Shown piece by piece: positions 46,332-56,044 of a stretch of 64,000 bases of DNA. The notes beneath the pieces were generated by a model that made no database searches, had not been told where the DNA came from, and worked only from the letters and a program-made list of their open reading frames with translations. The position numbers and the translations under genes are program-made. Source of the stretch: Xanthomonas cannabis pv. cannabis. GTDB taxonomy: Bacteria; Pseudomonadota; Gammaproteobacteria; Xanthomonadales; Xanthomonadaceae. The stretch covers positions 1-64,000 of the forward strand of contig NZ_JSZE01000002.1 of the NCBI RefSeq assembly GCF_000802365.1. Direction: 5' to 3'. The number at the start of each line of letters is the position of its first letter. The stretch's first letter is position 1.

Positions 46332-46655
46332 GGCTGGGTAAAGGCGGTGGCGTTCGCTTGACGGGCGCCGCACAGACGAGCGGCGTCATCGTCAGAGCGC
46401 ATGCCGTGGCATCCATCGATGGTCAGCAAGCGGACGATGGAGGCCATGCGGTGCAAGTCGCTGCGCCGCTATGCTGTCCGTGTCGCGACCGTTTATCCGT
46501 GGATCTGCAAAGCGCATCAGCCGATCAGCCATGTTTGCCTGACGATTCCCGATTCCCGATTCCCGATTCCCGATTCCCGAATCCCGAATCCCGAATCCCG
46601 AATCCCGAATCCCGAAACGCACATCGTCTTCGCAGCAGGCAGCTACCATAGTCGG
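46332..46655. other. relA-TPR gene spacer containing a ten-unit heptad array
   Basis: 324 bp with no gene. Its notable content is the heptad array at 46544-46613; the remainder shows no recognisable signal. Confidence 0.5.
46544..46613. repeat. Ten perfect heptads: five GATTCCC then five GAATCCC
   Basis: Seventy bases made of exactly five GATTCCC units followed by five GAATCCC units, with no other variation and no change of phase. The two unit types differ by one base (T or A at position 3). It lies 43 bp upstream of the GTG start of the next gene, within its likely leader. Homogeneous tandem units of this size are prone to copy-number change. Confidence 0.95.
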
Positions 46656-48215
46656 GTGAACGCGTCCCCGTCAGGTCGCGCCAAGGATGGACGCCACCGC
46701 ATGTTCCCGCTGCCGCGCTGGGCCAGGTCGCCCCGCCTCTGGGCGCCGTTGCGCAGCCGCGCGCTATGGCGCGTGGTGTTGGCGCTGTCCGCGTGCCTGC
46801 TCCTCAGCGTCATCGTGCTGCGCAAGCCGCTTGCCGACTGGCTGTGGCCGGATACGCGCATCCAGCAGCTGCTGCAACGCGGCGATGCGGCCTTGCTGCG
46901 CGGCCGGCTCAGCGCAGCCGACGGCACCGGGGCGCGCGAATTGTTCAACGCTGCGCTCGCGCTGGACAGCGATCGCACCGAGGCGCGGACCGGCCTGGCG
47001 CGTACCGGTGCCGCCGCCGTGGTGCAGGCGCGTGCGGCCATCGCGGCCGGCGATGCGCCCGGTGCGCAGCGCGCGCTGACACTGGCAGGTGCGCTGGAGG
47101 TGCCGCAGGCGCAGACCGCCCCGGTCGCGCTGCGCCTGCGCGACCTGCAGGCGCGCCGTGCCGGGCTCGATGCCTTGCTCGCACAGGCGGTGATCGCCCA
47201 GCAACAGGGGCGCCTGGATGGAACCCCCGACAGCGCGCTGCCGCTTTACCAGCGCATCCTGACCCTGGCCCCGGACCGCACCGACGCGCTGGAAGGACGC
47301 GAAGATGCCCTGACCGATCTGCTGGCGCAGGCGCGCCATGCGCTGGTACGCGGCGCACTTGCCGATGCCGCCGCCCTGCTGGCCGCTGCCAAGCGCTACG
47401 ACGCCGGGCATGCCGACCTGCCGCTGACCGAGGGGCACTATCACCGTCTGCTCGAGCAGCGCCGTCAACGTGCTCAGACCTTGCTGCGCCGCGGCCGGTT
47501 GGCCCCGGCAGCGCGCGATTTTGCCGCGGTGCTGGCCGCCGAGCCGGCAGATGCCGGGGCGCAGCGCGGGCTCGAACGGGTGGCCGGCGAATACGCTGCG
47601 CAGGCGGGTCGCCAGGCTGCGGATTTCCATTTCGATGAGGCCTTGCAGTCGCTGCAACAGGCGCAGGCCCTGTTGCCGGGCGCTGCATCGATCGCGCAGG
47701 CCGAGCAGGCGATCGCGCGTGCGCGCGATGCGCAACGCGACCCGCAGACCGGTCTGTCGCGCGCAGTGCGCGAGCGCCGCCTGCGCGTGTTGCTGCAACG
47801 CGTGGCCGACGCCGAAGCACGCCAGCAGTGGATGACGCCGCCCGGGGCCAGTGCATACGATGCCGTGCGCGCGGCACAGGCGCTTGCGCCGCGCGATCCA
47901 CGCGTGGTGCAGGCGGCCGCGCGGGTGGTGCCTGCCAGCCAACGCTGCTTCGAAGACGAACTGCGCAACAACCGCCTGCGCGCGGCGCGCGGATGTCTGG
48001 ATGCCTGGCAAGCGCTGACGCCCAACGGCGACGCGCTGGCCGGCGCACGTCGGCGCCTGGCGCAACGCTGGGTTGCGGTCGGCAGCGAGCGGCTGGGGCA
48101 GGAGGATGCAGCGTTCGCCCGACGTGCCCAGGACCAGGCGCATCAGCTGGATCCAGGCTTGCCGGAGCTGGCCGAGTTCACGCGACGGGTGCGGGCGGTG
48201 GCCGAGCAGCGCTGA
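46656..48215 (+). CDS. Single-span membrane protein with TPR-like periplasmic repeats
   Basis: 519 residues from the GTG at 46656; the ATG at 46701 (504 residues) is an alternative and neither has a strong ribosome site. One membrane helix (VVLALSACLLLSVIVL, about residues 35-50) leads into an alanine/arginine-rich helical region with repeated A-R-x-x-L-x-x-G units (RGDAALLRGRLSAADGTGAR, RRGRLAPAARDFAAVLAAEP). This is typical of tetratricopeptide-like scaffolds in the periplasm. I do not recognise a named family. It is convergent with the glycosyltransferase gene, with a 77-bp gap. Confidence 0.75.
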   Translation: MNASPSGRAKDGRHRMFPLPRWARSPRLWAPLRSRALWRVVLALSACLLLSVIVLRKPLADWLWPDTRIQQLLQRGDAALLRGRLSAADGTGARELFNAALALDSDRTEARTGLARTGAAAVVQARAAIAAGDAPGAQRALTLAGALEVPQAQTAPVALRLRDLQARRAGLDALLAQAVIAQQQGRLDGTPDSALPLYQRILTLAPDRTDALEGREDALTDLLAQARHALVRGALADAAALLAAAKRYDAGHADLPLTEGHYHRLLEQRRQRAQTLLRRGRLAPAARDFAAVLAAEPADAGAQRGLERVAGEYAAQAGRQAADFHFDEALQSLQQAQALLPGAASIAQAEQAIARARDAQRDPQTGLSRAVRERRLRVLLQRVADAEARQQWMTPPGASAYDAVRAAQALAPRDPRVVQAAARVVPASQRCFEDELRNNRLRAARGCLDAWQALTPNGDALAGARRRLAQRWVAVGSERLGQEDAAFARRAQDQAHQLDPGLPELAEFTRRVRAVAEQR

Positions 48216-48292
48216 GGCATGCGTCGGCGGGGAGTGAGTGATGTCGGTCGCAGAGCCCCGGCCGGCCAGGTGACACGTGCGATACCGGCCGG

Positions 48293-50395
48293 TCAAGGCG
48301 CGATAAACAACGCGCGCACCGTGTCGCGTGCGGCCTCCAGCGAGAAATGCCGGGCCACGTTGCGCAAGCCGTTGTCCGCCAGGCGTTGCCATAACGCCGC
48401 ATCCTGATACAGCCGTACGATGGCGCTGGCGAACGCGTCGGCGTCGTCGGCCACGCAGACATCTTCGCCGTCGCGCAGGTGCATGCCTTCCACTGCACAG
48501 GTGGTGCCGACCACCGGTTGGCCGTGCGCCATGCTCAGGTTGATCTTGCCCTTGACGCCGGCGCCAAAGCGCAGCGGTGCCACCGACAGGCGCGCGCTGT
48601 CCATGAACGGCACCAGGTCCGGCACATGCCCGTGCAACTGCACGCCCGGGCATTCGTCGGCCAGCAGCTTGAGCGCTTCGGGCAGGTCGGCGCCGATGCA
48701 ATGAAAGACCACGTCGGGCAGTTGCGCGCGGACCTGCGGGAAGATGGCGCTGATGAACCACTGCACCGCGTCCACGTTCGGCGCGTGACGGAACCCTCCG
48801 ACGAACACCAGGTCGCGGCGTTGTTCGAAACGGTGGCCGCTGCCGGCGACATCATGCAGGTTGGAGAGCAGGGCGGTGCGGATCTGCGGTGCGTCCGCGC
48901 GCAGCTGCGCCTGTTCGGCGGCCGACACCAGCAGGGTGACATCGGTGGCAGCCATGATCTCCAGTTCGCGCACCCGGGTGCGCTCTGCGCTGCGCAGCAG
49001 GTTGGCATCGCCGGCAAGCTCGGCACCGCGGCGTTCGCGCAGGTAATGCAGGTCGACGGTATCGAACAGGGTGCGTGCCTGGGGCGCGTATTGCCTGAGC
49101 AACGGCAGGCAGGCATGCGCCACGTGATGACGCACCAGCAGCACCACCTCAAAGCGCGACCCATGCGTGCGCAACCAGCTGCCGATGCCCTCCAGGAACG
49201 GCGCGTACCAGACCTCCACGCCCAGCTGCTGCAGCGCCTGGGTGTGGCATCCGGCATGTTCGCGGCGGGTCGGCACGAACACCACGTGCGCGCCTTCTTC
49301 GCAGAGCAGACGGATCAGGTTGAATTGCCGCAACGAGCCGGAGTCGCGGTCCGGCTGCGGCACGCATTCGTCCAGGATCAGTACCTGGCGCTGCCCGCGA
49401 TGCAGCTGCGCGGGGCCGGGCACGCGGCCGACCGGCAACTGCCGGATCAGCGCCTGCCGCCATTTGTCCGCAAAGACCGCCTGATTGCGGACCTGGTAGG
49501 CCTTGACCCCGGTACGGGTGTCGGTGCCGTTGCTGGTGCCTTCGTCATGCACCACCACGCTGGCCGGTTGCACCAGCACCTGATGCCCGGCGGCGCGTAC
49601 GGCGAAAGCCAGGTCGGTGTCTTCGTAGTAGGCCGGCATGTAGCGGCGATCCAGCCCGCCCAGTGTCTGCAACAGCGCCCGTGGCAGGGCAATCGCCGCA
49701 CCCGAGCAGTAGTCCATCGCGCGCACATAGGCGTAGCGCGGGTCCTCGGCCGATTCGAAGCGGCCGTAGCTCCAGGCGCTGCCATCGGCGAACACCACGC
49801 CACCGGATTCCTGCAGACGTCCGTCCGGGTAAACGAGCTGCGCGCCGACCAGCCCGGCAGCCGGGTGCTGGTCAAACGTGGCGATCAGCCGGTCCAGCCA
49901 GCCGGGCTGCGGGATGGTGTCGTTGTTGAGCAACACCACGTAATCGCCGCGCGCAAGTTCAATGCCATCATTGCAGGCTGCGATGAAACCGCCGTTGCTG
50001 GCGCGCAGGTGATAGTGCAGGCCCTCGACCTGCGGCAGCTGCACCGCGGTGGCATCGCTGCTGCCATCGTCCACCACGATGATCTCGATGGCGAGCCGTG
50101 GCGGATGCGCGGCGAGCGCGCGCAGGCAGGCCAGCGTATGGGCGATGTGGTTGTACACCGGAATCACCACCGTCACCCGTGGCGCGGCGCTGTGCGGTAC
50201 CGCGAATACGTCGAACGGCGTGGCGTCCGGCAACCAGAGCGGGGTGCCGAGCGCGACCGGCGGCGCCTGCGTGTGCACGCGAATGCGTTGCCAGGTGGCG
50301 CGCCACCCGCGGGTGCGCATGCTCGCCACGCTGCGGTGGATCAGGCCAAGCACGCGATTGAACAGGTAGCGCGCATCGGCCAGGGACATCGACAT
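48293..50395 (-). CDS. Two-domain glycosyltransferase (GT2 + GT4-like)
   Basis: 700 residues from the ATG at 50395 (or the ATG at 50389). The first domain is a GT-A family 2 fold: VTVVIPVYNHIAHTLACLRA, the metal-binding DDGSSDAT, NNDTIPQPGWLDRLIATF, and the acceptor region CSGAAIALPRALL with YEDTDLAFAVR. From about residue 370 a GT-B family 4-like domain follows, with LVFVGGFRHAPNVDAVQWF and the donor-binding LSVAPLRFGAGVKGKINLSM. Such fusions usually build O-antigen or other surface polysaccharide. No other polysaccharide genes adjoin it, so the product is unknown. It is divergent from mrcB. Confidence 0.88.
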   Translation of the reverse strand: MSMSLADARYLFNRVLGLIHRSVASMRTRGWRATWQRIRVHTQAPPVALGTPLWLPDATPFDVFAVPHSAAPRVTVVIPVYNHIAHTLACLRALAAHPPRLAIEIIVVDDGSSDATAVQLPQVEGLHYHLRASNGGFIAACNDGIELARGDYVVLLNNDTIPQPGWLDRLIATFDQHPAAGLVGAQLVYPDGRLQESGGVVFADGSAWSYGRFESAEDPRYAYVRAMDYCSGAAIALPRALLQTLGGLDRRYMPAYYEDTDLAFAVRAAGHQVLVQPASVVVHDEGTSNGTDTRTGVKAYQVRNQAVFADKWRQALIRQLPVGRVPGPAQLHRGQRQVLILDECVPQPDRDSGSLRQFNLIRLLCEEGAHVVFVPTRREHAGCHTQALQQLGVEVWYAPFLEGIGSWLRTHGSRFEVVLLVRHHVAHACLPLLRQYAPQARTLFDTVDLHYLRERRGAELAGDANLLRSAERTRVRELEIMAATDVTLLVSAAEQAQLRADAPQIRTALLSNLHDVAGSGHRFEQRRDLVFVGGFRHAPNVDAVQWFISAIFPQVRAQLPDVVFHCIGADLPEALKLLADECPGVQLHGHVPDLVPFMDSARLSVAPLRFGAGVKGKINLSMAHGQPVVGTTCAVEGMHLRDGEDVCVADDADAFASAIVRLYQDAALWQRLADNGLRNVARHFSLEAARDTVRALFIAP

Positions 50396-50628
50396 TCCGT
50401 TGGAACTCCAGCGTAGAGACGAGTGACACAGGGCGAGCCGTCGCCGGATGGGGCAAGGCGGGCCTGAGCGCGCAGTGTACCGAGCGGGCCATGCCGCGCC
50501 GAGCATCGCCGGACCACAGCGCGAGGCGTGTCGGCGTTTGTTAGCCGCGCTTAAGTCGCCAGGCCCGGTGAACCGCAACCATGACACCGCTGCGCTAGAC
50601 TCGCCGGACTCTACATTCTCGCATTCCC

Positions 50629-53073
50629 GTGCCCCGACGCTACGACCACGACGATTCCGACGATTTCCAGGACGACACCGACGAGCAAGGCTCCCGCTGG
50701 CAGCGCAGACTGATTGTCTGGGGATTTGCCGGCATTGCGCTGGCGCTCGGTTTCCTGATCCCCTACACGGTGTATCTGAACAAGCAGGTCAGCCAACGGT
50801 TCGGCGAACTGCGCTGGCAGATCCCGACCCGCGTTTACGGGCGGCCGTTGGTATTGGCGCCCGGCAATGCGCTGGATGCGGCCACCTTGAAGACCGAGCT
50901 GGATGCGGCGTCCTACCGCGACGACGGCCAGGCCAAGCTGGCCGGCACCTACCAGCAGGACGGCAGCCGCTTCACCATCGCCAGCCGCGGCTATATCGAC
51001 GTGGACGGACGTGTGCCCGCGCGGCGTGTCGAGGTGGCGCTGTCCGGTGGCCGCGTGGCCAGCCTGCGCGATGCCGGCGACCGCAAGGCGCTCAAGAGCG
51101 CACGTCTGGACCCGGCACGCATCGCCACGCTGTACGGACAGAAGCAGGAAGAGCGCCGCCTGGTGCGCATGGAGGAAGTCCCGGAGCTGCTGGTGACCGG
51201 CTTGCAGGCGGTGGAAGACCGCGACTTCAACAGCCATCACGGCATCGATCTCAGCGGCATGGTGCGTGCGGCCTGGATCATGCTGCGCTCCGGCGGCCAG
51301 GTGCGGCAGGGCGCCAGCACCCTGACCCAGCAGCTGGCCCGCAGCGGCCTGCTCGGCATCGGCAAGGAGCAGACGCTCACCCGCAAGTTCAACGAGATCC
51401 TGTACGCGGTGATCATGGAGGCGCGCTACGACAAGCGCACCATCCTGGAGGCCTATCTCAATCAGGTCTACCTGGGTCAGCGTGGCGGGCAGGCCATCCA
51501 CGGGGTGTCGTCGGGCGCGGAGCTGTGGTTCGGTCGTGAGTTGAATTCGATGACCACCGAGCAGATCGCCCTGCTGATCGGGCTGGTCAAGGGGCCGTCG
51601 TATTACGACCCGCGCCGCAACCCGGAACGCGCGCTGGACCGGCGTAATTTCGTACTGGGCAAGCTGCACGAAAACAGCCTGATCAACGATGCCGAATACA
51701 AGCGCGCGCTGGCCGCACCGTTGGGCGTGCCGCAGGAGCCGGGCCTGGTCGCAGCCAACCGCTTCCCGGCCTATGTGGATCTGGTGCGCCGCCAGCTGGC
51801 GCACGACTACCCGGAAGGCGTGCTGCAGGGCGCCGGCATGAGCGTGCTCACCGGTATGTCGCCGTCTGCGCAGGCGTATGCCGAAGGCGCGGTGACCGGC
51901 ACCATCAAGCGCCTGGACAACAAGAAGCGCCCGCCCTTGCAGGCCGGCCTGGTGCTGACCGATGTGCACAACGGTGACGTGCTGGCGGTGGTCGGCAGCC
52001 GCGACGTGGCCAAGCCCGGGTTCAATCGCGCGGTGGAAGCGCAGCGCCAAGTCGGCTCGCTGCTCAAGCCGTTCGTCTACCTGCTGGCCCTGGCCTCGCC
52101 GGATCGCTGGGCGCTATCCAGCTGGGTCGACGACTCGCCGGTGACCGTGCAGCTCAGCCGCGGCAAGACCTGGTCGCCGGGCAATTCCGACAACCGCAGC
52201 CACGGCACGGTACGGCTGATCGATGCGCTGGCGCATTCCTACAACCAGGCCACGGTGCGGGTGGGCATGCAGGTCGGTGCCGACCGCATCGCCCAGCTGA
52301 TCCAGGTACTGGCCGGGATCAAGGCCGACCCCAATCCTTCGCTGATCCTGGGCGCTACCGACCAGAGCCCGTACGGCATGGCGCAGCTGTACCAGTTCCT
52401 GGCCGCCGGCGGCGAGATCCAGCCGCTGCATGCGGTGCGTGGCGTGCTCGACCCGCAGGGCAAGTTGCTCAAGCGCTACGACAAGACCCCGGCACCGGCA
52501 CAGGAAGGCGACTCGGTGGCGGCCAACCTGATCAGCATCGCGCTGCAGCAGGTGGTCAGCGGCGGCACCGCGCGTCAGTTGCTGAGCGACGGGCTGGGGC
52601 GGCTGTCGCCGGCCGGCAAGACCGGTACCTCCAACGATGGTCGCGACAGCTGGTATGCCGGCTACACCGGCGATCACCTGGCGGTGATCTGGATGGGCAA
52701 CGACCAGAACGAGCAGACCGGCCTGTACGGCGCTACCGGTGCGATGCGGGTGTGGTCGAGCATCTTCGCGCGCCTGCCCAGCGCGCCGCTCAAGGTCAGC
52801 GGCAAGGGGCTGGACTGGCAGCCGGTCGATGCCGCCGGGACCGGTGTGACCGACGCCGGTTGCCCCGGCGCGCGGCAGTTCCCGTTCGTGGTTGGCTTCA
52901 CGCCCGCGTATGCTCCCTGCGCCGGCAGTGCGCCGTCGATCGAGGGCGTTCCCGGCGAGGCCACAGCGCCCGCCGAGCAATCCAGCGGTGGCGGCTGGCG
53001 CCGCTTCTTCGGTCTGGAGAAGAAGCCCGAAGGACCCGCCCCCGCACCTGCCACGGCCCCACCCGCGCATTGA
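50629..53073 (+). CDS. mrcB: Penicillin-binding protein 1B (bifunctional glycosyltransferase/transpeptidase)
   Basis: Class A PBP of 814 residues from a GTG. One membrane helix (LIVWGFAGIALALGFLIPYT, about residues 28-47) and a UB2H-like domain are followed by the GT51 domain with catalytic Glu in VEDRDFNSHHGIDLSGM and RQGASTLTQQLARSGLLG. The transpeptidase motifs are S-L-L-K (RQVGSLLKPFVYL), S-Y-N (SYNQATVRVG) and K-T-G (GKTGTSNDGRDSWY). The C-terminus is proline/alanine-rich. CpoB and Tol-Pal genes elsewhere in the window are its expected coordinators. Confidence 0.94.
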   Translation: MPRRYDHDDSDDFQDDTDEQGSRWQRRLIVWGFAGIALALGFLIPYTVYLNKQVSQRFGELRWQIPTRVYGRPLVLAPGNALDAATLKTELDAASYRDDGQAKLAGTYQQDGSRFTIASRGYIDVDGRVPARRVEVALSGGRVASLRDAGDRKALKSARLDPARIATLYGQKQEERRLVRMEEVPELLVTGLQAVEDRDFNSHHGIDLSGMVRAAWIMLRSGGQVRQGASTLTQQLARSGLLGIGKEQTLTRKFNEILYAVIMEARYDKRTILEAYLNQVYLGQRGGQAIHGVSSGAELWFGRELNSMTTEQIALLIGLVKGPSYYDPRRNPERALDRRNFVLGKLHENSLINDAEYKRALAAPLGVPQEPGLVAANRFPAYVDLVRRQLAHDYPEGVLQGAGMSVLTGMSPSAQAYAEGAVTGTIKRLDNKKRPPLQAGLVLTDVHNGDVLAVVGSRDVAKPGFNRAVEAQRQVGSLLKPFVYLLALASPDRWALSSWVDDSPVTVQLSRGKTWSPGNSDNRSHGTVRLIDALAHSYNQATVRVGMQVGADRIAQLIQVLAGIKADPNPSLILGATDQSPYGMAQLYQFLAAGGEIQPLHAVRGVLDPQGKLLKRYDKTPAPAQEGDSVAANLISIALQQVVSGGTARQLLSDGLGRLSPAGKTGTSNDGRDSWYAGYTGDHLAVIWMGNDQNEQTGLYGATGAMRVWSSIFARLPSAPLKVSGKGLDWQPVDAAGTGVTDAGCPGARQFPFVVGFTPAYAPCAGSAPSIEGVPGEATAPAEQSSGGGWRRFFGLEKKPEGPAPAPATAPPAH

Positions 53074-53086
53074 CTGGAGTGACCCC

Positions 53087-53611
53087 ATGACCCGAATCCA
53101 CCGCTTGCTTGCCCTGGTTGGCGTGTTGACCGCAGTCACCGCCTGCGTCAGCGCGCCGCCGCCGCCGCCGCCGGCCCCGGTGGACCCGACCACCCCGACC
53201 CAGCGGTTGTTGCTGATCGAACGCGAGGCCGGTGTGGACGACACCGAACTGTCGGTGCAGCCGCTGCGCGACCCGCAGGTGGACGATCTGCGCGAGACCG
53301 CCAAGAGCAAGCGCCAGGCCGGCGATCTGCCCGGCGCGGCAGCCGCGCTGGATCAGGCGCTGGGACTGGTGTCCGGCGACCCGGCGATCCTGCAGGAGCG
53401 CGCGGAAGTATCCGTGCTGCAAGCCGACTGGCCTGCCGCCGAACGCTTCGCCAAGCAGGCGATCGCGCTTGGCTCCAAGACCGGCCCGCTGTGCCGTCGC
53501 CATTGGGCGACCATCGAGCAGTCGCGGCTGGCACGGGGCGAAAAGGAAAATGCAGCCTCTGCCAAGGCGCAGATCGCCGGCTGCACCGTGCCGGGCGTCA
53601 AGCGGTACTGA
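53087..53611 (+). CDS. Lipoprotein with TPR-like region, downstream of mrcB
   Basis: 174 residues from the ATG at 53087, preceded by GGAG. The signal peptide ends in the lipobox-like TAVTAC, giving lipidated Cys21 or nearby, then a run of prolines (SAPPPPPPAP). The mature part holds a helical repeat (KRQAGDLPGAAAALDQALGL, QADWPAAERFAKQAIALG) and two more cysteines (PLCRRH and AGCTV). It starts 13 bp after mrcB, so the two form an operon, suggesting a role as an outer-membrane activator or accessory of PBP1B, analogous in position but not in sequence to LpoB. Confidence 0.8.
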   Translation: MTRIHRLLALVGVLTAVTACVSAPPPPPPAPVDPTTPTQRLLLIEREAGVDDTELSVQPLRDPQVDDLRETAKSKRQAGDLPGAAAALDQALGLVSGDPAILQERAEVSVLQADWPAAERFAKQAIALGSKTGPLCRRHWATIEQSRLARGEKENAASAKAQIAGCTVPGVKRY

Positions 53612-54046
53612 GTGCGCACGGCAGCAGTCGTGCTGCCAGCAGCGCGAGCGGCCCGGTCGGCTGCCTCCTGCGGGTGGGCTGTGTCGCTTCGTGGGCCAGC
53701 CCGCGCAGCACAACGCAAGACGAGCGCCCTCGGCCACCTTGGTCCTGGTCTGATGTGCCTGGATGGGGCGCGGCATCTGTAGCAACGAAGGTGCAACAGC
53801 CTGTCGGACCACGCGGATGACGCAAGCGCCATCGCGTGGTCCGGCATCGAAAGGCGCCTGAACTTTGTCGGCAATCATCGACAGCTGTCGCTGGCATGGC
53901 GCAATCACGAAATCGATGCGCCCCGCGTCCACCGTAGTGTCCTCGCTGCAATGACGTGTTTGCCGGCTGCTGCAAGCCGGACCCAGGCAGCATCACTGCG
54001 CACGCGCTAGGCTGTCGTGCTTCCTGTCCGCTCTTCGTTCGGTCCC
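53612..54046. other. Spacer after the mrcB lipoprotein operon, no gene seen
   Basis: 435 bp. A small hairpin GGCAGCA-GTCG-TGCTGCC at 53620-53637 follows the lipoprotein stop by 8 bp and may act in termination. No coding sequence with family resemblance was found on either strand. Confidence 0.5.
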
Positions 54047-56044
54047 ATGTCCCAACTTGTCACTGCCAGCATCGAGGCGCTCAGCGAGGGCGGGGCGCTG
54101 GCGCGTCAGCTCGATGCGTTTGCGCCGCGCACGGCGCAGTTACGCCTGACCGGCGCCATTGCCGAGGCCTTCGAACAGCGCGATGTATTGCTGGCCGAGG
54201 CCGGCACCGGCACCGGCAAGACGTACGCGTATCTGGTGCCTGCGCTGTTGTCCGGGCTCAAGACCATCGTCTCCACCGGTACGCGTGCGCTGCAGGATCA
54301 GCTGTTCCATCGCGATCTGCCGCGTGTGCGTGCCGCACTGGGTGTCGGGCTGCGCAGCGCGTTGTTGAAGGGGCGTGCCAATTATCTGTGCAAGTACCGC
54401 ACCCAGCAGGCGCGTGGCGAGCCGCGCTTTGCCACGCCCGAGCAGGTGTCGCAGTTCCAGCGCATCGTGGCCTGGAGCGGGCGCACCCAGTACGGCGACA
54501 TGGCCGAGCTCGAAGCCTTGCCGGACGACTCGCCGCTGCTGCCGATGGTGACCTCCACCGTCGATAACTGCCTGGGCACCGAATGCCCGTTCTACGGCGA
54601 GTGCTTCGTGGTGCAGGCCCGTCAGCGCGCGCAGGCGGCCGATCTGGTGGTGGTCAACCACCATCTGCTGCTGGCCGATCTGGCGCTCAAGCAGGAAGGT
54701 TTCGGCGAAATCCTGCCGGGCGCACAAGCCTTCGTCATCGACGAGGCGCACCAACTGCCCGAGCTGGCGGCCAATTTCTTCGGCGAAAGTTTCGGCATGC
54801 GGCCGTGGCAGGAACTGGCGCGCGATTGCATGGTGGAAGCGCGGTTGGTGGCCGGCGCGCAGGCCAGCCTGCAGGCACCGATCCTGGCGCTGGACGAGGC
54901 CTTGCGCGGACTACGTGCCGGCATGGAGGGGCTGCCGCCACGTGGCACGCAATGGCGCGCGCTGGCCAAGCCGCAGGTGCGCGAAGGCTTCGATGCAGTG
55001 CTGTCCGCCCTGGCGCGGTTGGGCGAGGCGCTGCTGCCGTTGCGCCAGGCGTCGCCGGGTTTCGATGGCTGCACGGCGCGTGCGCAGGAGGCCTTGAACC
55101 GGTTGTCGCGCTGGCTGGGCGAGGATGTGCCGATCCCCGATTTTGCGCAGGATCCGCCGGAAGCGACGGTCGACGACGATGTGCTCTGGTACGAACTGAG
55201 TCCGCGCGGATTCCGTTGCCAGCGCACACCGCTGGATGTCTCCGGCCCGCTGCGCGAACACCGTGAAAAATCGCACGCGGCCTGGGTGTTCACCTCGGCC
55301 ACGCTGGCGGTGGGCGGGGAGTTTGACCATATCGCGCAGCGGCTGGGCCTGAGCGACCCGGTGACCCTGCTGCAGCCCAGTCCCTTCGACTGGGCGCGCC
55401 AGGCGCTGTGCTATCTGCCGCCGAATCTGCCCGACCCGGCCGCGCGTGGCTTTGGCACTGCCTTGATCGCGGCACTGACGCCGGTGCTGGAAGCATCCAA
55501 CGGCCGTGCGTTCTTGTTGTTCGCCTCGCATCGCGCGCTGCGCGAAGCGGCCGAGGCCTTGCGTGGTGCGCCGTGGCCGTTGTTCGTGCAGGGCGAAGCG
55601 CCGCGCGCAACCTTGCTGCAGCGCTTCCGCGATTCCGGCAACGGCGTGCTGCTGGGCTCGGCCAGTTTCCGCGAGGGCGTGGACGTGGTCGGCGATGCCT
55701 TGAGCGTGGTGGTGATCGACAAGCTGCCGTTCGCCGCGCCCGACGATCCGGTATTCGAAGCGCGCCTGGATGCGATCCGCCGCGACGGCGGCAACCCGTT
55801 CCGCGACGAGCAACTGCCGCAGGCGGTGATCGCGCTCAAGCAGGGCGTGGGCCGCTTGATTCGCAGCGAAACCGACCGTGGCGTACTGGTGCTATGCGAC
55901 CCGCGCCTGGTGAACAAGAGCTACGGACGCACCTTCATGAAATCGCTGCCGCCGTTTGCGCGCACGCGCGAGATTGCCGATGTGCAGGCGTTTTTTGAGC
56001 CGCAGGGGACGAGACCGGGAACCGGGGACCAGGAACCCGGATAA
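54047..56044 (+). CDS. ATP-dependent DNA helicase, DinG/YoaA (XPD-like) family
   Basis: 665 residues from the ATG at 54047. Walker A is EAGTGTGKTY (residues 51-60). The four cysteines of the Fe-S cluster are visible (NYLCKYR, DNCLGTEC, YGEC), the DEAH box is in FVIDEAHQLPELA, and motif VI is ALKQGVGRLIRSETDRG. The arrangement fits YoaA more than DinG, but the family is divergent. The last ten residues (RPGTGDQEPG) are encoded by heptad-repeat DNA, so the repeat has extended the natural C-terminus. Confidence 0.9.
   Translation: MSQLVTASIEALSEGGALARQLDAFAPRTAQLRLTGAIAEAFEQRDVLLAEAGTGTGKTYAYLVPALLSGLKTIVSTGTRALQDQLFHRDLPRVRAALGVGLRSALLKGRANYLCKYRTQQARGEPRFATPEQVSQFQRIVAWSGRTQYGDMAELEALPDDSPLLPMVTSTVDNCLGTECPFYGECFVVQARQRAQAADLVVVNHHLLLADLALKQEGFGEILPGAQAFVIDEAHQLPELAANFFGESFGMRPWQELARDCMVEARLVAGAQASLQAPILALDEALRGLRAGMEGLPPRGTQWRALAKPQVREGFDAVLSALARLGEALLPLRQASPGFDGCTARAQEALNRLSRWLGEDVPIPDFAQDPPEATVDDDVLWYELSPRGFRCQRTPLDVSGPLREHREKSHAAWVFTSATLAVGGEFDHIAQRLGLSDPVTLLQPSPFDWARQALCYLPPNLPDPAARGFGTALIAALTPVLEASNGRAFLLFASHRALREAAEALRGAPWPLFVQGEAPRATLLQRFRDSGNGVLLGSASFREGVDVVGDALSVVVIDKLPFAAPDDPVFEARLDAIRRDGGNPFRDEQLPQAVIALKQGVGRLIRSETDRGVLVLCDPRLVNKSYGRTFMKSLPPFARTREIADVQAFFEPQGTRPGTGDQEPG

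Noticed and set aside
46500-46620. CRISPR array at the heptad repeats
   Set aside because: Units are 7 bp, contiguous and lack spacers; no cas genes are present in the window.
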